DNA of 64,000 bases from Janthinobacterium rivuli (GTDB lineage: Bacteria > Pseudomonadota > Gammaproteobacteria > Burkholderiales > Burkholderiaceae_D). The stretch covers positions 4,402,001 through 4,466,000 of the forward strand of contig NZ_CP121464.1 in NCBI RefSeq assembly GCF_029690045.1, read 5' to 3'. Shown in pieces: positions 29,104 to 38,359 of the stretch. The notes below the pieces were generated by a model. The model ran no database searches and had not been told where the DNA came from. It saw only the letters and a program-made list of their open reading frames with translations. How positions within the stretch are numbered: position 1 is the stretch's first letter; every line of letters begins with the position of its first letter. The position numbers and the translations under genes were made by a program.

Positions 29104-29172
29104 TGATATCCCGGAAAAGCGTTGATGGTCGGCACCACCGGACGCATTGCCCGATGGCGCTGGCGTGGCTCT

Positions 29173-30426
29173 TTACAGCTTTTGTTTGCCCTCATTGCCC
29201 TTGATGAACGGGCTCCACGGCTGGGCGCGTATCGGTTCCTTGGTTTTCCACACGACATTGAATTGCCCATCAGCCTTGATCTCGCCGATCATCACGGGCT
29301 TGTGCAGGTGGTGATTGGTCGTATCCATGGTCAGGGTGAAGCCCGACGGCGCCTTGACGCTCTGGCCGGCCATGGCGGCGATCACCTTGTCGGTATCGGT
29401 CGACTTGGCTTTTTCCACGGCTTGCGCCCACATGTGGATGCCGACATAGGTCGCTTCCATCGGGTCGTTCGTCACGACCGAACCCGCGTTCGGCAGCTTT
29501 TGCGCCACAGCATACGCTTTCCACTGCTTGATGAAGGCCGTATTCACGGGATTCTTGACGGACTCGAAATAATTCCACGCCGCCAAGTGGCCAAGCAAGG
29601 GCTTGGTATCGATGCCGCGCAACTCTTCCTCGCCCACGGAAAACGCGACGACGGGCACGTCCGTGGCTTTCAAGCCGGCATTACCCAGTTCCTTGTAGAA
29701 CGGCACGTTCGAATCGCCATTGATGGTGGAAATGACGGCCGTCTTGCCGCCCGTGGAAAACTTCTTGATGTTGGCGACGATGGTTTGATAGTCGGCATGG
29801 CCGAACGGCGTGTAGACCTCGCTGATATCGCTATCCTTGACGCCCTTGCTTTTCAGGAAGGCGCGCAGGATCTTGTTGGTGGTGCGCGGATACACGTAAT
29901 CCGTGCCCAGCAGCACGAAGCGCTTGGCGCCGCCGCCATCCTTGCTCATCAGGTATTCCACGGCGGGGATCGCCTGCTGGTTCGGTGCCGCGCCCGTATA
30001 AAACACATTCTTTTCCAGCTCCTCGCCCTCGTATTGCACCGGGTAAAACAGCAGGCTGTTGAGTTCCTTGAACACTGGCAAGACGGATTTACGGGACACG
30101 GAGGTCCAGCAGCCAAACACGACAGCTACCTTATCCTGTGCCACCAGTTGTCTCGCTTTTTCCGCGAACAAAGGCCAGTTCGATGCCGGATCGACGACGA
30201 CGGCTTCCAGCTTCTTGCCCAGCACGCCGCCCTTGGCATTGATCTCGGCAATCGTCATCAAGGCTACATCTTTCAGCGACGTTTCGGAAATGGCCATGGT
30301 GCCCGACAGCGAGTGCAAAATGCCCACCTTGATGGTGTCGGCGGCCAAGGCTGCCTGCATATAAATGGACGTGGCTAGGGCCAGTGCGCCGGCGGCGGCC
30401 GCTTTCAGGATGATGCGTCGTGACAT
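29173..30426 (-). CDS. urtA: Urea ABC transporter substrate-binding protein UrtA
   Basis: A 417-residue periplasmic binding protein. The signal peptide begins MSRRIILKAAAAGALALA, with adjacent arginines and an Ala-Asp cleavage area. The mature start DTIKVGILHSLSGTMAISE and the motif GCWTSVSRKSVLPVFKE are typical of urea-binding UrtA. CAGGAG precedes the ATG. It is the first gene of the operon, about 44 bases downstream of the predicted sigma-54 start site. Confidence 0.95.
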   Translation of the reverse strand: MSRRIILKAAAAGALALATSIYMQAALAADTIKVGILHSLSGTMAISETSLKDVALMTIAEINAKGGVLGKKLEAVVVDPASNWPLFAEKARQLVAQDKVAVVFGCWTSVSRKSVLPVFKELNSLLFYPVQYEGEELEKNVFYTGAAPNQQAIPAVEYLMSKDGGGAKRFVLLGTDYVYPRTTNKILRAFLKSKGVKDSDISEVYTPFGHADYQTIVANIKKFSTGGKTAVISTINGDSNVPFYKELGNAGLKATDVPVVAFSVGEEELRGIDTKPLLGHLAAWNYFESVKNPVNTAFIKQWKAYAVAQKLPNAGSVVTNDPMEATYVGIHMWAQAVEKAKSTDTDKVIAAMAGQSVKAPSGFTLTMDTTNHHLHKPVMIGEIKADGQFNVVWKTKEPIRAQPWSPFIKGNEGKQKL

Positions 30427-30480
30427 GGGGACTCCTGTGATAGGTTCGTGGGGTCAAAGCTGGGCATACGATGTTGTTAA

Positions 30481-30497
30481 AGCAGAATGCATGCCAG
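30481..30497 (-). promoter_or_regulatory. Sigma-54 promoter of urtABCDE
   Basis: The minus strand reads CTGGCATGCATTCTGCT: the invariant GG and GC are at the correct 10-base separation, and 11 of the 13 fixed consensus positions match. The expected transcription start is near 30470. Nitrogen-limited expression through NtrC is the usual control for urt operons. Confidence 0.75.
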
Positions 30498-30575
30498 GGC
30501 TATACGCCAGCATGCCAGCTTACGACGCCACGATTTGGTGCAGCGGCGACTTTGTTGCACGAAAAAATGCCGGCT

Positions 30576-30590
30576 GCACAATGGTTGTGC
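30576..30590. promoter_or_regulatory. NtrC-binding site
   Basis: GCACAATGGTTGTGC fits the NtrC core GCAC-N7-GTGC and is itself almost fully palindromic. It is centred about 113 bases upstream of the predicted urtA start site, a normal enhancer distance. Confidence 0.7.
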
Positions 30591-30677
30591 GAACGGCGAA
30601 CCTGCGTTCTAAATTGACGAAAATGAAAGACTAGAAGTTAAGTATTTGCAAGAATAGTTATCCGTGGGAAATTATCA

Positions 30678-30683
30678 TATAAT
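30678..30683 (+). promoter_or_regulatory. -10 element of the DUF262 cassette
   Basis: A perfect TATAAT in a strongly AT-rich stretch, with a weak -35 (TAGTTA at 30655-30660, 17-base spacer). Transcription would start near 30690. That favours the ATG at 30757 (or a nearly leaderless ATG at 30694) over the GTG at 30664 for the next gene. Confidence 0.55.
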
Positions 30684-30756
30684 ATATCCTTTAATGAAAC
30701 TTCAGTGCGCAGTCCTTTATCTAGTTAACGATGAGATCGCGCCCCGGAACACACGC

Positions 30757-32178
30757 ATGCAACCAGTTATCGATAAAGCCGTTCTGTCTGTTCAAAGTCT
30801 GCTGAGTCTTGAACAGCTCGAAGTCCCCAGCTACCAGCGCCCCTACAAATGGACACTAAAAAACATCAGCGAACTGTTTTCGGATATTGACAGTCATCGC
30901 GACAGATCCGCTTACCGCCTGGGATCTGTCGTCTTCCACCTGCGCCTGGCTGACGAACAGCATTGGCTCGATATTGTGGATGGCCAACAGCGTACGCTAA
31001 CGCTCCTGCTGGCGATCAAGGCCATTATCGAGCGCAGACGTGGTGCATTGATAAGGCAAGACCTTAGGCAGACCCTTGGCGATCTCGAATACAAGGTCAA
31101 TGCCTTCATGAAGCGCCAGCACTTTTCCAGCCTGATCTCCCAGCACAATCTGCGGCGCAATTTTCAGGAGCTACTGCGCCTGGTTGATCGCCCCGAATTC
31201 ACCGAAGAACATATCGACTTTCTCCTCAATCGATGCGAAGTCGTAACCTTCGTGCTTACAGATGTATCGGAAGCCTTTCAATTTTTCGACTCACAGAATG
31301 CACGAGGGCGCGACTTGGCCCCACATGACCTGCTCAAGGCATATCATTTACGCGAGTTTGCGGAACATGAGGTGCCACTCAAGGCAGAGACCGTCGCTCA
31401 CTGGGAAAACCTGCAAAGCGACAACCTTGCCACTTTATTTGCCACTTACCTGTTCCGGGTACGCCAATGGGCCGAGGGCAAATCGGCTCGCTATTTCGGC
31501 AAGGAAGAAGTTGATCTTTTCAAGGGCGTCAGCCTGCATCGGAAGGAGCTTCCTCCCTACGCGAAATCGCTGCAAATTGCGCACCATTTCGTGGATGAGT
31601 ATAACCGTCAGTACCAGCGTCAGATTGACGGCCAGAAAGCGGAATTTCCCTTTCAACTGGATCAGATGATCATCAACGGACGACGTTTCTTTGAAATGGC
31701 AGAGCATTACCAGCGCATGGTATCTGCCATCGTCAAGGACGAGCATGCAGCCGATGAGGCGCATATTCTGGGCGAAAGGTTGAGTGAGCAGGCAAGCCGC
31801 ATCATCAAGACACTCAACACCTATCAACGGCGCTATCGTACCGGAGACCAGTATGTACGTTCGATGTTTGACTGTGCTCTCATCTTCTATATCGACAAGT
31901 TTGGCGCCGAGGGCATCTCGGCTGCCATCGAAAAGTGCTTCATCTGGGCCTACCGCTGCCGTATCCGCCAGCAGGTCGTACAGCTAGCCACCATGGACAA
32001 CTACATGCTGGAGTACAACCTGATACGAATTATCCGCGATGCCAGACACGCACGGGATCTGCTGTCTATGCCCTTGCAAACGCTCAATGCATCGCAAAAC
32101 AAAAACAATCGCCATGGCGGCAAAGATAGTGAGGACGAGTTAATCGTCCTCTTCAGGGAGATGAATTATTATGAATGA
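30757..32178 (+). CDS. DUF262-domain protein (GmrS/ParB-like), first gene of a defence-like pair
   Basis: A 473-residue protein with an N-terminal DUF262 (ParB/Srx-like) domain: [10 protein letters not shown], the catalytic-type DGQQR (Asp75), and further on [25 protein letters not shown], the conserved DUF262 helix. The C-terminal half is helical with no DUF1524 nuclease motif visible. In type IV enzymes such as GmrSD, DUF262 supplies the nucleotide-hydrolysing part. Local GC is near 50%, well below the flanks, and the gene overlaps its partner by 8 bases. Start at 30757 is inferred from the promoter position; there is no good ribosome site. Confidence 0.8.
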   Translation: MQPVIDKAVLSVQSLLSLEQLEVPSYQRPYKWTLKNISELFSDIDSHRDRSAYRLGSVVFHLRLADEQHWLDIVDGQQRTLTLLLAIKAIIERRRGALIRQDLRQTLGDLEYKVNAFMKRQHFSSLISQHNLRRNFQELLRLVDRPEFTEEHIDFLLNRCEVVTFVLTDVSEAFQFFDSQNARGRDLAPHDLLKAYHLREFAEHEVPLKAETVAHWENLQSDNLATLFATYLFRVRQWAEGKSARYFGKEEVDLFKGVSLHRKELPPYAKSLQIAHHFVDEYNRQYQRQIDGQKAEFPFQLDQMIINGRRFFEMAEHYQRMVSAIVKDEHAADEAHILGERLSEQASRIIKTLNTYQRRYRTGDQYVRSMFDCALIFYIDKFGAEGISAAIEKCFIWAYRCRIRQQVVQLATMDNYMLEYNLIRIIRDARHARDLLSMPLQTLNASQNKNNRHGGKDSEDELIVLFREMNYYE

Positions 32179-34222
32179 CAAGGCCGTACGACCCTTCCGT
32201 ATCAAGGAACTGCTCAACAGCGGGGCCAGCTATCTGGTGCCTATGTATCAACGCAACTATGCGTGGGGCGAGGCAGAAGTCATGCAATTATTGCAGGACA
32301 TACATGATTACCAGCAAAAAGCATCTGGCAACGAAACACCGCAGACCTACCATATTGGTACGTTGGTCGTATTTTCCCGGGAGCACGGTCGCTATGAAGT
32401 TATTGATGGCCAACAACGCTTTACAACATTTTCCCTGCTGGCAAATTGGCTGAGAAATCATGCTGCTTCGGCAGTGGACATGCATTGGTATGAACGCATC
32501 AATCTTGAATTCGAGAGCCGGCCTATATCGACCAAAACCTTTAACGCCCTATGGCAAGGGGTAACGCCGCACCAGATGCGCGGCGATGTATTCAACGAAG
32601 GATTGGTGAATGGCTACGAACTGATAGGCAAGGCACTTGATAACCTCAAACTGAGCGGTGAGCGCCTGACAGCCTTTTGCAGCTACTTGCTTGAGCATGT
32701 ACAAATCAGCCGGATCGAGGTACCTGTAGATACCGATCTTAACCACTTCTTCGAAGTGATGAACAACCGAGGTGAACAGCTGGAAAAGCATGAAGTGGTG
32801 AAAGCCAGTTTGATGGAAGTTCTATACCGAATTACCGATAAAACCGTGCGTCTTAAAAGTATAAACGCCATGGCACACGTTTGGGATGCCTGTGCAAACA
32901 TGGAGCGCTACGTACAATATGGTTTCACTCCAGAAGTGCGGCACGTCCTTTTTGGTCAAGACGATTGGGGGCAGTTGATACCTGAGAATTTCCAAGAACT
33001 GGTTGATCTGCTTGATTCCTGTGCGCAAAAGCAGCACAAAGAATCGAATCATGATAAAACGCAAGTCGACGCCAATGTCGAATCTCGATCCCTGTCCGAA
33101 ATCCTGGAAGGCACAACGCTTGATGCAGGCTCGAAACAAGTTGAAGAGGCCGCAGGATCCGAGCGGTTCAATAGCGTTATCAATTTTTCAAATTTCTTGT
33201 TGCATGTCTTGAGGGTGATTACCCATGAACCCGGTGAAACAGAAGGTGTGCCTCTGGACGACAAGCAACTTATCGCACAATTCGAACTGAAAGTGCTGAA
33301 ACAGGAAGACCCGATCACCGCGGCACAGTCCTTTGTTTATGCACTTTTAAAAGGCAAATTCCTGTTTGATCAGTGCATACTCAAGAGGGAATTTTCCCAA
33401 GGCAGTGACGGCTGGAGCCTGAAGCGGCTGCACTGGTACTCTGCCAAGAGCATCAGCTACATCAACAGTTTTGACGATGGCGAGGACGAGGACAAGCGTG
33501 AGGGAAGCAATCGGCAGATTCTGATGTTGCTATCTGCTTTCCATGTATCCTCGCCAACCCAGGTCTACAAGCACTGGCTTAATGGCGCCCTGCGCTATCT
33601 GTTCCTGGCCTACAAAAAGGATAGCCCGATATGCGCCAGCGAATACCTTGAGCATTTGGAGCAGCTTGCGCGACGCTTCGTCTTCTTGCGCTTTCTGCCC
33701 GAAGGAGAGGGACAATCTTATTACAGCATGATCTACGGCGAGGCCAGCCATCGATCAGTACTTGAGCACAACGCTCTGTCGCGCAACGAAGCACGGGAAA
33801 TGCTGCGTTTTGGCGCCATCAAGAATAACTTGGTTTTTAACTTTATCGATTACCTGCTCTGGCGCCGTGACATTGGCAAAAATGAGGTAACAAGGCGCTT
33901 CGAATTCACGTTCCGTAGCTCTGTTGAACACCTATCTCCCCAACATCCGATGAACGGTTATGTGGTGATGCCAACGGCCTCTCTACACGCCTTTGGCAAT
34001 CTATGCCTGATCAGTCACAGCAAGAACTCACGCTTGAGCAATTACCAACCCAAACAGAAATACGAACACTTCGAAGCAAGCATCAAGAATCATCAGATCG
34101 ACAGCCTGAAGCTGTTGTCGATGCTCAATCTGATGAAAAAAAATGATTGTTGGACCCAAGAGGAAGTCAGCATGCATGAAGAGGAAATGTTGGATCTGCT
34201 ATTTCCCCTGCATCCTCAGTAG
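32171..34222 (+). CDS. DUF262-DUF1524 protein (GmrSD-like nuclease), second gene of the pair
   Basis: A 683-residue protein with both modules of GmrSD-type restriction proteins. The N-terminal DUF262 shows [20 protein letters not shown] (Asp79) and [20 protein letters not shown]. The C-terminal DUF1524 has the HNH-like EHLSPQH (His587), [19 protein letters not shown] and a following Lys-rich helix. About 370 residues of helical linker separate them. Sampled GC is 42-48%, clearly lower than neighbouring genes, which suggests acquisition by transfer. It probably works with the preceding protein against modified foreign DNA, as known for the family. Target specificity is not visible. Confidence 0.82.
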   Translation: MNDKAVRPFRIKELLNSGASYLVPMYQRNYAWGEAEVMQLLQDIHDYQQKASGNETPQTYHIGTLVVFSREHGRYEVIDGQQRFTTFSLLANWLRNHAASAVDMHWYERINLEFESRPISTKTFNALWQGVTPHQMRGDVFNEGLVNGYELIGKALDNLKLSGERLTAFCSYLLEHVQISRIEVPVDTDLNHFFEVMNNRGEQLEKHEVVKASLMEVLYRITDKTVRLKSINAMAHVWDACANMERYVQYGFTPEVRHVLFGQDDWGQLIPENFQELVDLLDSCAQKQHKESNHDKTQVDANVESRSLSEILEGTTLDAGSKQVEEAAGSERFNSVINFSNFLLHVLRVITHEPGETEGVPLDDKQLIAQFELKVLKQEDPITAAQSFVYALLKGKFLFDQCILKREFSQGSDGWSLKRLHWYSAKSISYINSFDDGEDEDKREGSNRQILMLLSAFHVSSPTQVYKHWLNGALRYLFLAYKKDSPICASEYLEHLEQLARRFVFLRFLPEGEGQSYYSMIYGEASHRSVLEHNALSRNEAREMLRFGAIKNNLVFNFIDYLLWRRDIGKNEVTRRFEFTFRSSVEHLSPQHPMNGYVVMPTASLHAFGNLCLISHSKNSRLSNYQPKQKYEHFEASIKNHQIDSLKLLSMLNLMKKNDCWTQEEVSMHEEEMLDLLFPLHPQ

Positions 34223-34225
34223 GCT

Positions 34226-35014
34226 CTACGTCTGGCGCCGGCCACCACGCAGGCGGCGCCAGCCCTTGCGTCCCAGCGGGAACAGCAGCACGAAAGCGAT
34301 CAGCCATGGCAGGATATAGGCCATGGCCGTGATGGCGTTGGCCACGCCTTCCGACAGATTTTCCGTGAAATTGCCCAGCGCGCGCTTGACGGGCCGCCAG
34401 AACGATTGCTTGCCTTCAGCACTGATGACGACGTTCAGCAAGTCCGTGTCTATGCGCTGCATCAACAGCGCATAGGCCGCCGTCGCCTGTTCCAGCTCCA
34501 CTTGCACGGTGGCCAGTTCCTTGCTCACCTTGATCAGGGCATCGACGTTCGTGCCCGAACGCTTTTCCAGGTCTTGCAATTGCGCCTGGTATTGCTTGAG
34601 CATTTCCAGGCGTTTCTTGCTGTCGAGCACAGGGCGGCCCAGGTCTTCCACCTTGGTGCCCTGGCTGGTGACGTCGCCTTCGGCCGTGACCAGCGCGACG
34701 AGCTTCTTGATGCCGGCCGGCTTGGCGCGCATGCTGATGCGCGCATGCACATAGCGGCCGCTGTCGACGCTGGAATCGAGCAGCAGGCAGCCGTTTTCCG
34801 TGTCGGCCTTGCAGGCGGCGACCACCTTTTCATACAGGGGCCGCACTTGCGCCTCATTCGTATCGACGCTGACATTATGTTCATAGGCAAGAAACTCGCT
34901 GCCCTTTTCCTTGCCCTCAAGGCGCGCGGCGCTCGATTGCCCGCCGCTCTCGCCTTTGCTGCCGCAACCGGCCAGCAACATCAGGCCGATCAGGCCAATA
35001 CAGATTTTTTTCAT
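34226..35014 (-). CDS. DUF4349-domain lipoprotein
   Basis: A 262-residue lipoprotein with lipobox LLAGC (Cys at about 17). It has a beta-rich region (EFLAYEHNVSVDT to YVHARISMRA), then a coiled-coil stretch (LDSKKRLEMLKQYQAQLQDL and following heptads), and a C-terminal membrane helix (ITAMAYILPWLIAFVLLFPLG) with a basic tail. This order is that of DUF4349 proteins, whose role is unknown. It ends 3 bases from the DUF262 cassette on the opposite strand, which marks a tight right boundary of that insertion. Confidence 0.8.
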   Translation of the reverse strand: MKKICIGLIGLMLLAGCGSKGESGGQSSAARLEGKEKGSEFLAYEHNVSVDTNEAQVRPLYEKVVAACKADTENGCLLLDSSVDSGRYVHARISMRAKPAGIKKLVALVTAEGDVTSQGTKVEDLGRPVLDSKKRLEMLKQYQAQLQDLEKRSGTNVDALIKVSKELATVQVELEQATAAYALLMQRIDTDLLNVVISAEGKQSFWRPVKRALGNFTENLSEGVANAITAMAYILPWLIAFVLLFPLGRKGWRRLRGGRRQT

Positions 35015-35030
35015 GATTTCTTTCTATGGA

Positions 35031-35642
35031 TTATTTTTGCAGAGGCAACAATTCGATATCGGGCAAGTGCGCCGCCACGTCCTGCACCGTCACATGGCCG
35101 GTCAGGGACGCCACCACCTGCGGCAGCGGTTCCGCCCAGATTTCCGGCAAGTCGCGCTCCTCGGGCGCCAGCACGGGAAAGGCCAGCTGCTCGCGCGGCG
35201 GCGTGAAGGCGGCATCGACGCCGGGCTTGTTGCCACGCGCATCGATGCGGTACCAGCCGAAGTCCTGCAGATATACTGCGTTCAAGCCATGCAAGCAGAA
35301 CGGCGGCCCCACTTCGCCGACGGCCAGGCGCTGGTAGCACAGGCCGGCAGGAATGCCGTTGGCGCGCAGCAGCGCGGCCAGCAAATGGCTCTTCGCATAA
35401 CAGTATCCCGTGCCATGCTGCAAGACGTCGGAAGCGCGGCAAGTGACGGGATTGCGCTGGTAGTCCCAGCTGTGGGCAATCTCGTCGCGCACAAAGGCAA
35501 AGCAGCGGGCCGCAATGGCCGCGTCGCCCACCGCGCCTGCCGCCAATGCGGCTGCCCTGGCGCGCACGGCCGGATGGTCGCTGTCGATATACAGGCTGCT
35601 GGCTAGATATATGGAAAAGTCGGGGGAAAAGTCGGTAGACAT
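35031..35642 (-). CDS. Transglutaminase-like cysteine protease family protein
   Basis: A 203-residue cytosolic protein with the papain-like transglutaminase triad: Cys in HGTGYCYAKSHL, His in FCLHGLNAVY and Asp in YRIDARGNK. The N-terminal helix (FAFVRDEIAHSWDYQ) is typical of bacterial members. The start MSTDFSPDF at 35642 is used because family similarity begins there; the frame extends 63 codons upstream. It is followed after 16 bases by the DUF4349 lipoprotein gene, so the two probably form an operon. The substrate is unknown. Confidence 0.85.
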   Translation of the reverse strand: MSTDFSPDFSIYLASSLYIDSDHPAVRARAAALAAGAVGDAAIAARCFAFVRDEIAHSWDYQRNPVTCRASDVLQHGTGYCYAKSHLLAALLRANGIPAGLCYQRLAVGEVGPPFCLHGLNAVYLQDFGWYRIDARGNKPGVDAAFTPPREQLAFPVLAPEERDLPEIWAEPLPQVVASLTGHVTVQDVAAHLPDIELLPLQK

Positions 35643-35907
35643 GGCATCCAGGTCATGCAAAAAGATAATGCGCGATTCTAGTCGAAACAGCATGAAATCG
35701 AGCGTTTCCTTGCGCAGGAACAAAGAAAATCCACGCGTCAGGCTCTCTGCGCGGGGGGCGGCGACTTTGGCGCCGGCCCGGTAGCTGGTATCATGCGGGC
35801 AAACGCAACCGGCCACACAGACCCGGCACAAGCACTACCCTGCGAAGCGGCCCCGCCACTGGGCGCGCCGCCGACGCCACCCTACAGATCAGAGAAACGA
35901 GTTCCCT

Positions 35908-36489
35908 ATGAGCACATCATCGTCCCACCCATCGTTCTGGCGCCGTGTCCCGCTGGCTTTCGGTGCCTTCTTCAGCACCCTGTCGGACGCCGCCTATGCG
36001 GCCCGCGTGGAAAAGCTGTCCCTGCCCGAGGCCGCTCCCGTCGCGCCAGTGGCACCTGCGCCAGCGCCCGTGCCGACGCCAGCCGCCGCACCCGTCATTT
36101 TGAAAGAAGCGACGCCCGATGCCGCCCTGCAATTGCTGGCCCTGCTGCAACGCGAAGCGCGATTGATCGACTTCACCCAGGAAAACCTGGGCAGCCATGC
36201 CGATGCCGACATCGGTGCTGCCGCCCGCGTCGTGCATGAAGGCTGCGCCAAGGTCATGCGCGAATACTTCACCATCGAGGCCGTGCGCCAGGAAGCCGAA
36301 GGCAGCCGCATCGTCCTGCAAGAGGGTTTTGACAGCGCGCAAGTACGCCTGACGGGCAACGTGGTCGGTTCGGCGCCATTTACGGGTACCCTCAGCCATC
36401 GCGGCTGGCGCGCCTCCAGCGTGCGCCTGCCGAAACTGAGCGAGCAGCACGACGCCGCCATTCTGGCACCGGCCGAGGTGGAACTGTGA
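35908..36489 (+). CDS. DUF2760-domain protein
   Basis: A 193-residue protein. An N-terminal amphipathic stretch (FWRRVPLAFGAFFSTLSDAAYA) and a Pro/Ala linker precede the DUF2760 domain (about 65-193): LQLLALLQREARLIDFTQENL, GAARVVHEGCAKVMREYF, FTGTLSHRGWRASSVRLP. DUF2760 genes typically stand directly before a pair of Hsp70-like genes, as here. The GTG start of the next gene overlaps its stop. A cochaperone or adaptor role is inferred from this linkage only. Confidence 0.85.
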   Translation: MSTSSSHPSFWRRVPLAFGAFFSTLSDAAYAARVEKLSLPEAAPVAPVAPAPAPVPTPAAAPVILKEATPDAALQLLALLQREARLIDFTQENLGSHADADIGAAARVVHEGCAKVMREYFTIEAVRQEAEGSRIVLQEGFDSAQVRLTGNVVGSAPFTGTLSHRGWRASSVRLPKLSEQHDAAILAPAEVEL

Positions 36490-38357
36490 ACGATACAAGC
36501 AACCCAAGCCCGCGCTACGCCATCGGCATCGACCTGGGCACCACCCACAGCGCCCTGTCGTATGTGAACCTGGTCGAGAGCGACGGCGAGCAATCCAGCC
36601 ACGGCGTGCTGAAAGTGCCGCAACTGTCAGCGCCGGGCACCGTCGAAGAATTGTCGCTGCTGCCATCGTTCGTCTACCTGCCGCACGCCGATGAAGTGGC
36701 GGCGGGCGACCTGGCCCTGCCCTGGGTCACCGAGGAAGCGCAAGCGCCGTTCGCCGTCGGCGAAATGGCCCGCAGCCGCGGCGCCACCACGCCGATCCGT
36801 CTGGTGTCGAGCGCGAAAAGCTGGTTGTGCCACCCGGGCGTGGACCGCCGCGCAGCCATCCTGCCGAACGACGCGCCGGCCGAAGTGGCGCGCATCTCGC
36901 CCATCACGGCCGCCACGCGCTACCTGACGCACTTGCGTCAGGCCTGGGACAACGCCCACCCGCAAGCGCCGTTCGCGCAGCAGGAAATCACCGTGACGAT
37001 TCCCGCCTCGTTCGACCCGGCCGCGCGCGAGCTGACGATGGAAGCGGCGCAGGCGGCCGGCTACACCTCATTGACCTTGCTGGAAGAGCCGCAGGCGGCC
37101 CTGTACAGCTGGATCCAGACCAGCGAAGGCCGCTGGCGCAAGGAAGTCAAGCCAGGCGACATCATTTTAGTGGTCGACGTGGGCGGCGGCACCAGCGACT
37201 TTTCGCTGATCGCCGTGCTCGAGCGCGACGGCGTGCTGGAACCGCATCGCGTGGCAGTCGGTGAACACATCCTGCTCGGTGGCGACAATATGGACCTGGC
37301 GCTGGCCCACCTGGTGGCGCGCAAGCTGGCCGCCAACGGCACTCAGCTCGACGCCTGGCAAATGCGCGCGCTCACGTATGGCTGCCGCAGCGCCAAGGAA
37401 AGCCTGCTGGCCGACAGCGGCCTCGATGTGGCGCCGATCGTCGTGCCGAGCCGCGGCTCGAAATTGATCGGCGGCTCCATCCGCACGGAACTGACGCGCG
37501 CGGAAGTGTCCACCTTCATCCTCGACGGCTTCTTCCCGCAGGTGGAAGCATCGAGCCGCCCTGCCGTGCGCACGCGCGCGGGCCTGACGCAACTGGGCTT
37601 GCCGTATGCGCAGGACGCGGCCATCACGCGCCACCTGGCCGCGTTTTTGGGCCGGCAAGTGGCGGCCACCAGCGAGCTGGAAGGCTTCGCCGGTCGCCAG
37701 GCGGACGGCGCCAGCTTCTTGCACCCGACGGCCGTGCTGTTCAACGGCGGCGTCTTCAAGTCCGACTTGCTGGTCCAGCGCATCATGGCGACCGTCAACG
37801 ACTGGCTATACATGGAAGGCGCGGAACCGGCGCGCATGCTGGCCGGGGCCGACCTGGACCTGGCCGTGGCGCGTGGCGCGGCCTATTACAGCTACGTGCG
37901 GCGCGGCCATGGCGTGCGCATCCGCGGCGGCACGGCCAGCTCCTTCTATGTCGCCATCGAATCGGCCATGCCGGCCATCCCCGGCATGGAACCGCCGATC
38001 CAGGCCCTGTGCGTGGCGCCGTTCGGCATGGAAGAAGGCAGCGAACTGGAACTGCCGGGCCAGCAATTCGGCCTCGTCGTGGGCGAGCCCGTGCACTTCC
38101 GCTTCTTTGCCTCGTCCACGCGCCGCAACGACCAGATCGGCGACTTGCTCGACTTCTGGGGCCCGGACGAATTGCAGGAACTGAGCGAAATCCAGGCGAC
38201 CTTGTCCGCCGAAGGCCGGTCGGCCGGCGACGTGGTGCAGGTCAAGCTGCATGCGCGCGTGACGGAGGCGGGCACCCTGGAACTGCTGGCCGTGTCCCCT
38301 GACGGCGCCGAGCGCTGGAAAGTGGAATTCGACGTGCGCGGCACGCCGCAGCCATAA
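36486..38357 (+). CDS. Hsp70-family (DnaK-like) chaperone, first paralogue
   Basis: A 623-residue Hsp70-like ATPase. Nucleotide-binding signatures are IGIDLGTTHSALSYV (phosphate 1), VVDVGGGTSDFSLI (phosphate 2) and the adenosine loop FNGGVFKSDLL. A shortened substrate-binding-like region follows. It begins with GTG overlapping the DUF2760 stop, with GAGGTGG as ribosome site. It differs from housekeeping DnaK in its divergent loops (for example SAKSWLCHPGVDR) and lack of a C-terminal lid. It is coupled to a second Hsp70 gene 2 bases downstream. Its clients are unknown. Confidence 0.9.
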   Translation: MNDTSNPSPRYAIGIDLGTTHSALSYVNLVESDGEQSSHGVLKVPQLSAPGTVEELSLLPSFVYLPHADEVAAGDLALPWVTEEAQAPFAVGEMARSRGATTPIRLVSSAKSWLCHPGVDRRAAILPNDAPAEVARISPITAATRYLTHLRQAWDNAHPQAPFAQQEITVTIPASFDPAARELTMEAAQAAGYTSLTLLEEPQAALYSWIQTSEGRWRKEVKPGDIILVVDVGGGTSDFSLIAVLERDGVLEPHRVAVGEHILLGGDNMDLALAHLVARKLAANGTQLDAWQMRALTYGCRSAKESLLADSGLDVAPIVVPSRGSKLIGGSIRTELTRAEVSTFILDGFFPQVEASSRPAVRTRAGLTQLGLPYAQDAAITRHLAAFLGRQVAATSELEGFAGRQADGASFLHPTAVLFNGGVFKSDLLVQRIMATVNDWLYMEGAEPARMLAGADLDLAVARGAAYYSYVRRGHGVRIRGGTASSFYVAIESAMPAIPGMEPPIQALCVAPFGMEEGSELELPGQQFGLVVGEPVHFRFFASSTRRNDQIGDLLDFWGPDELQELSEIQATLSAEGRSAGDVVQVKLHARVTEAGTLELLAVSPDGAERWKVEFDVRGTPQP

Positions 38358-38359
38358 GC

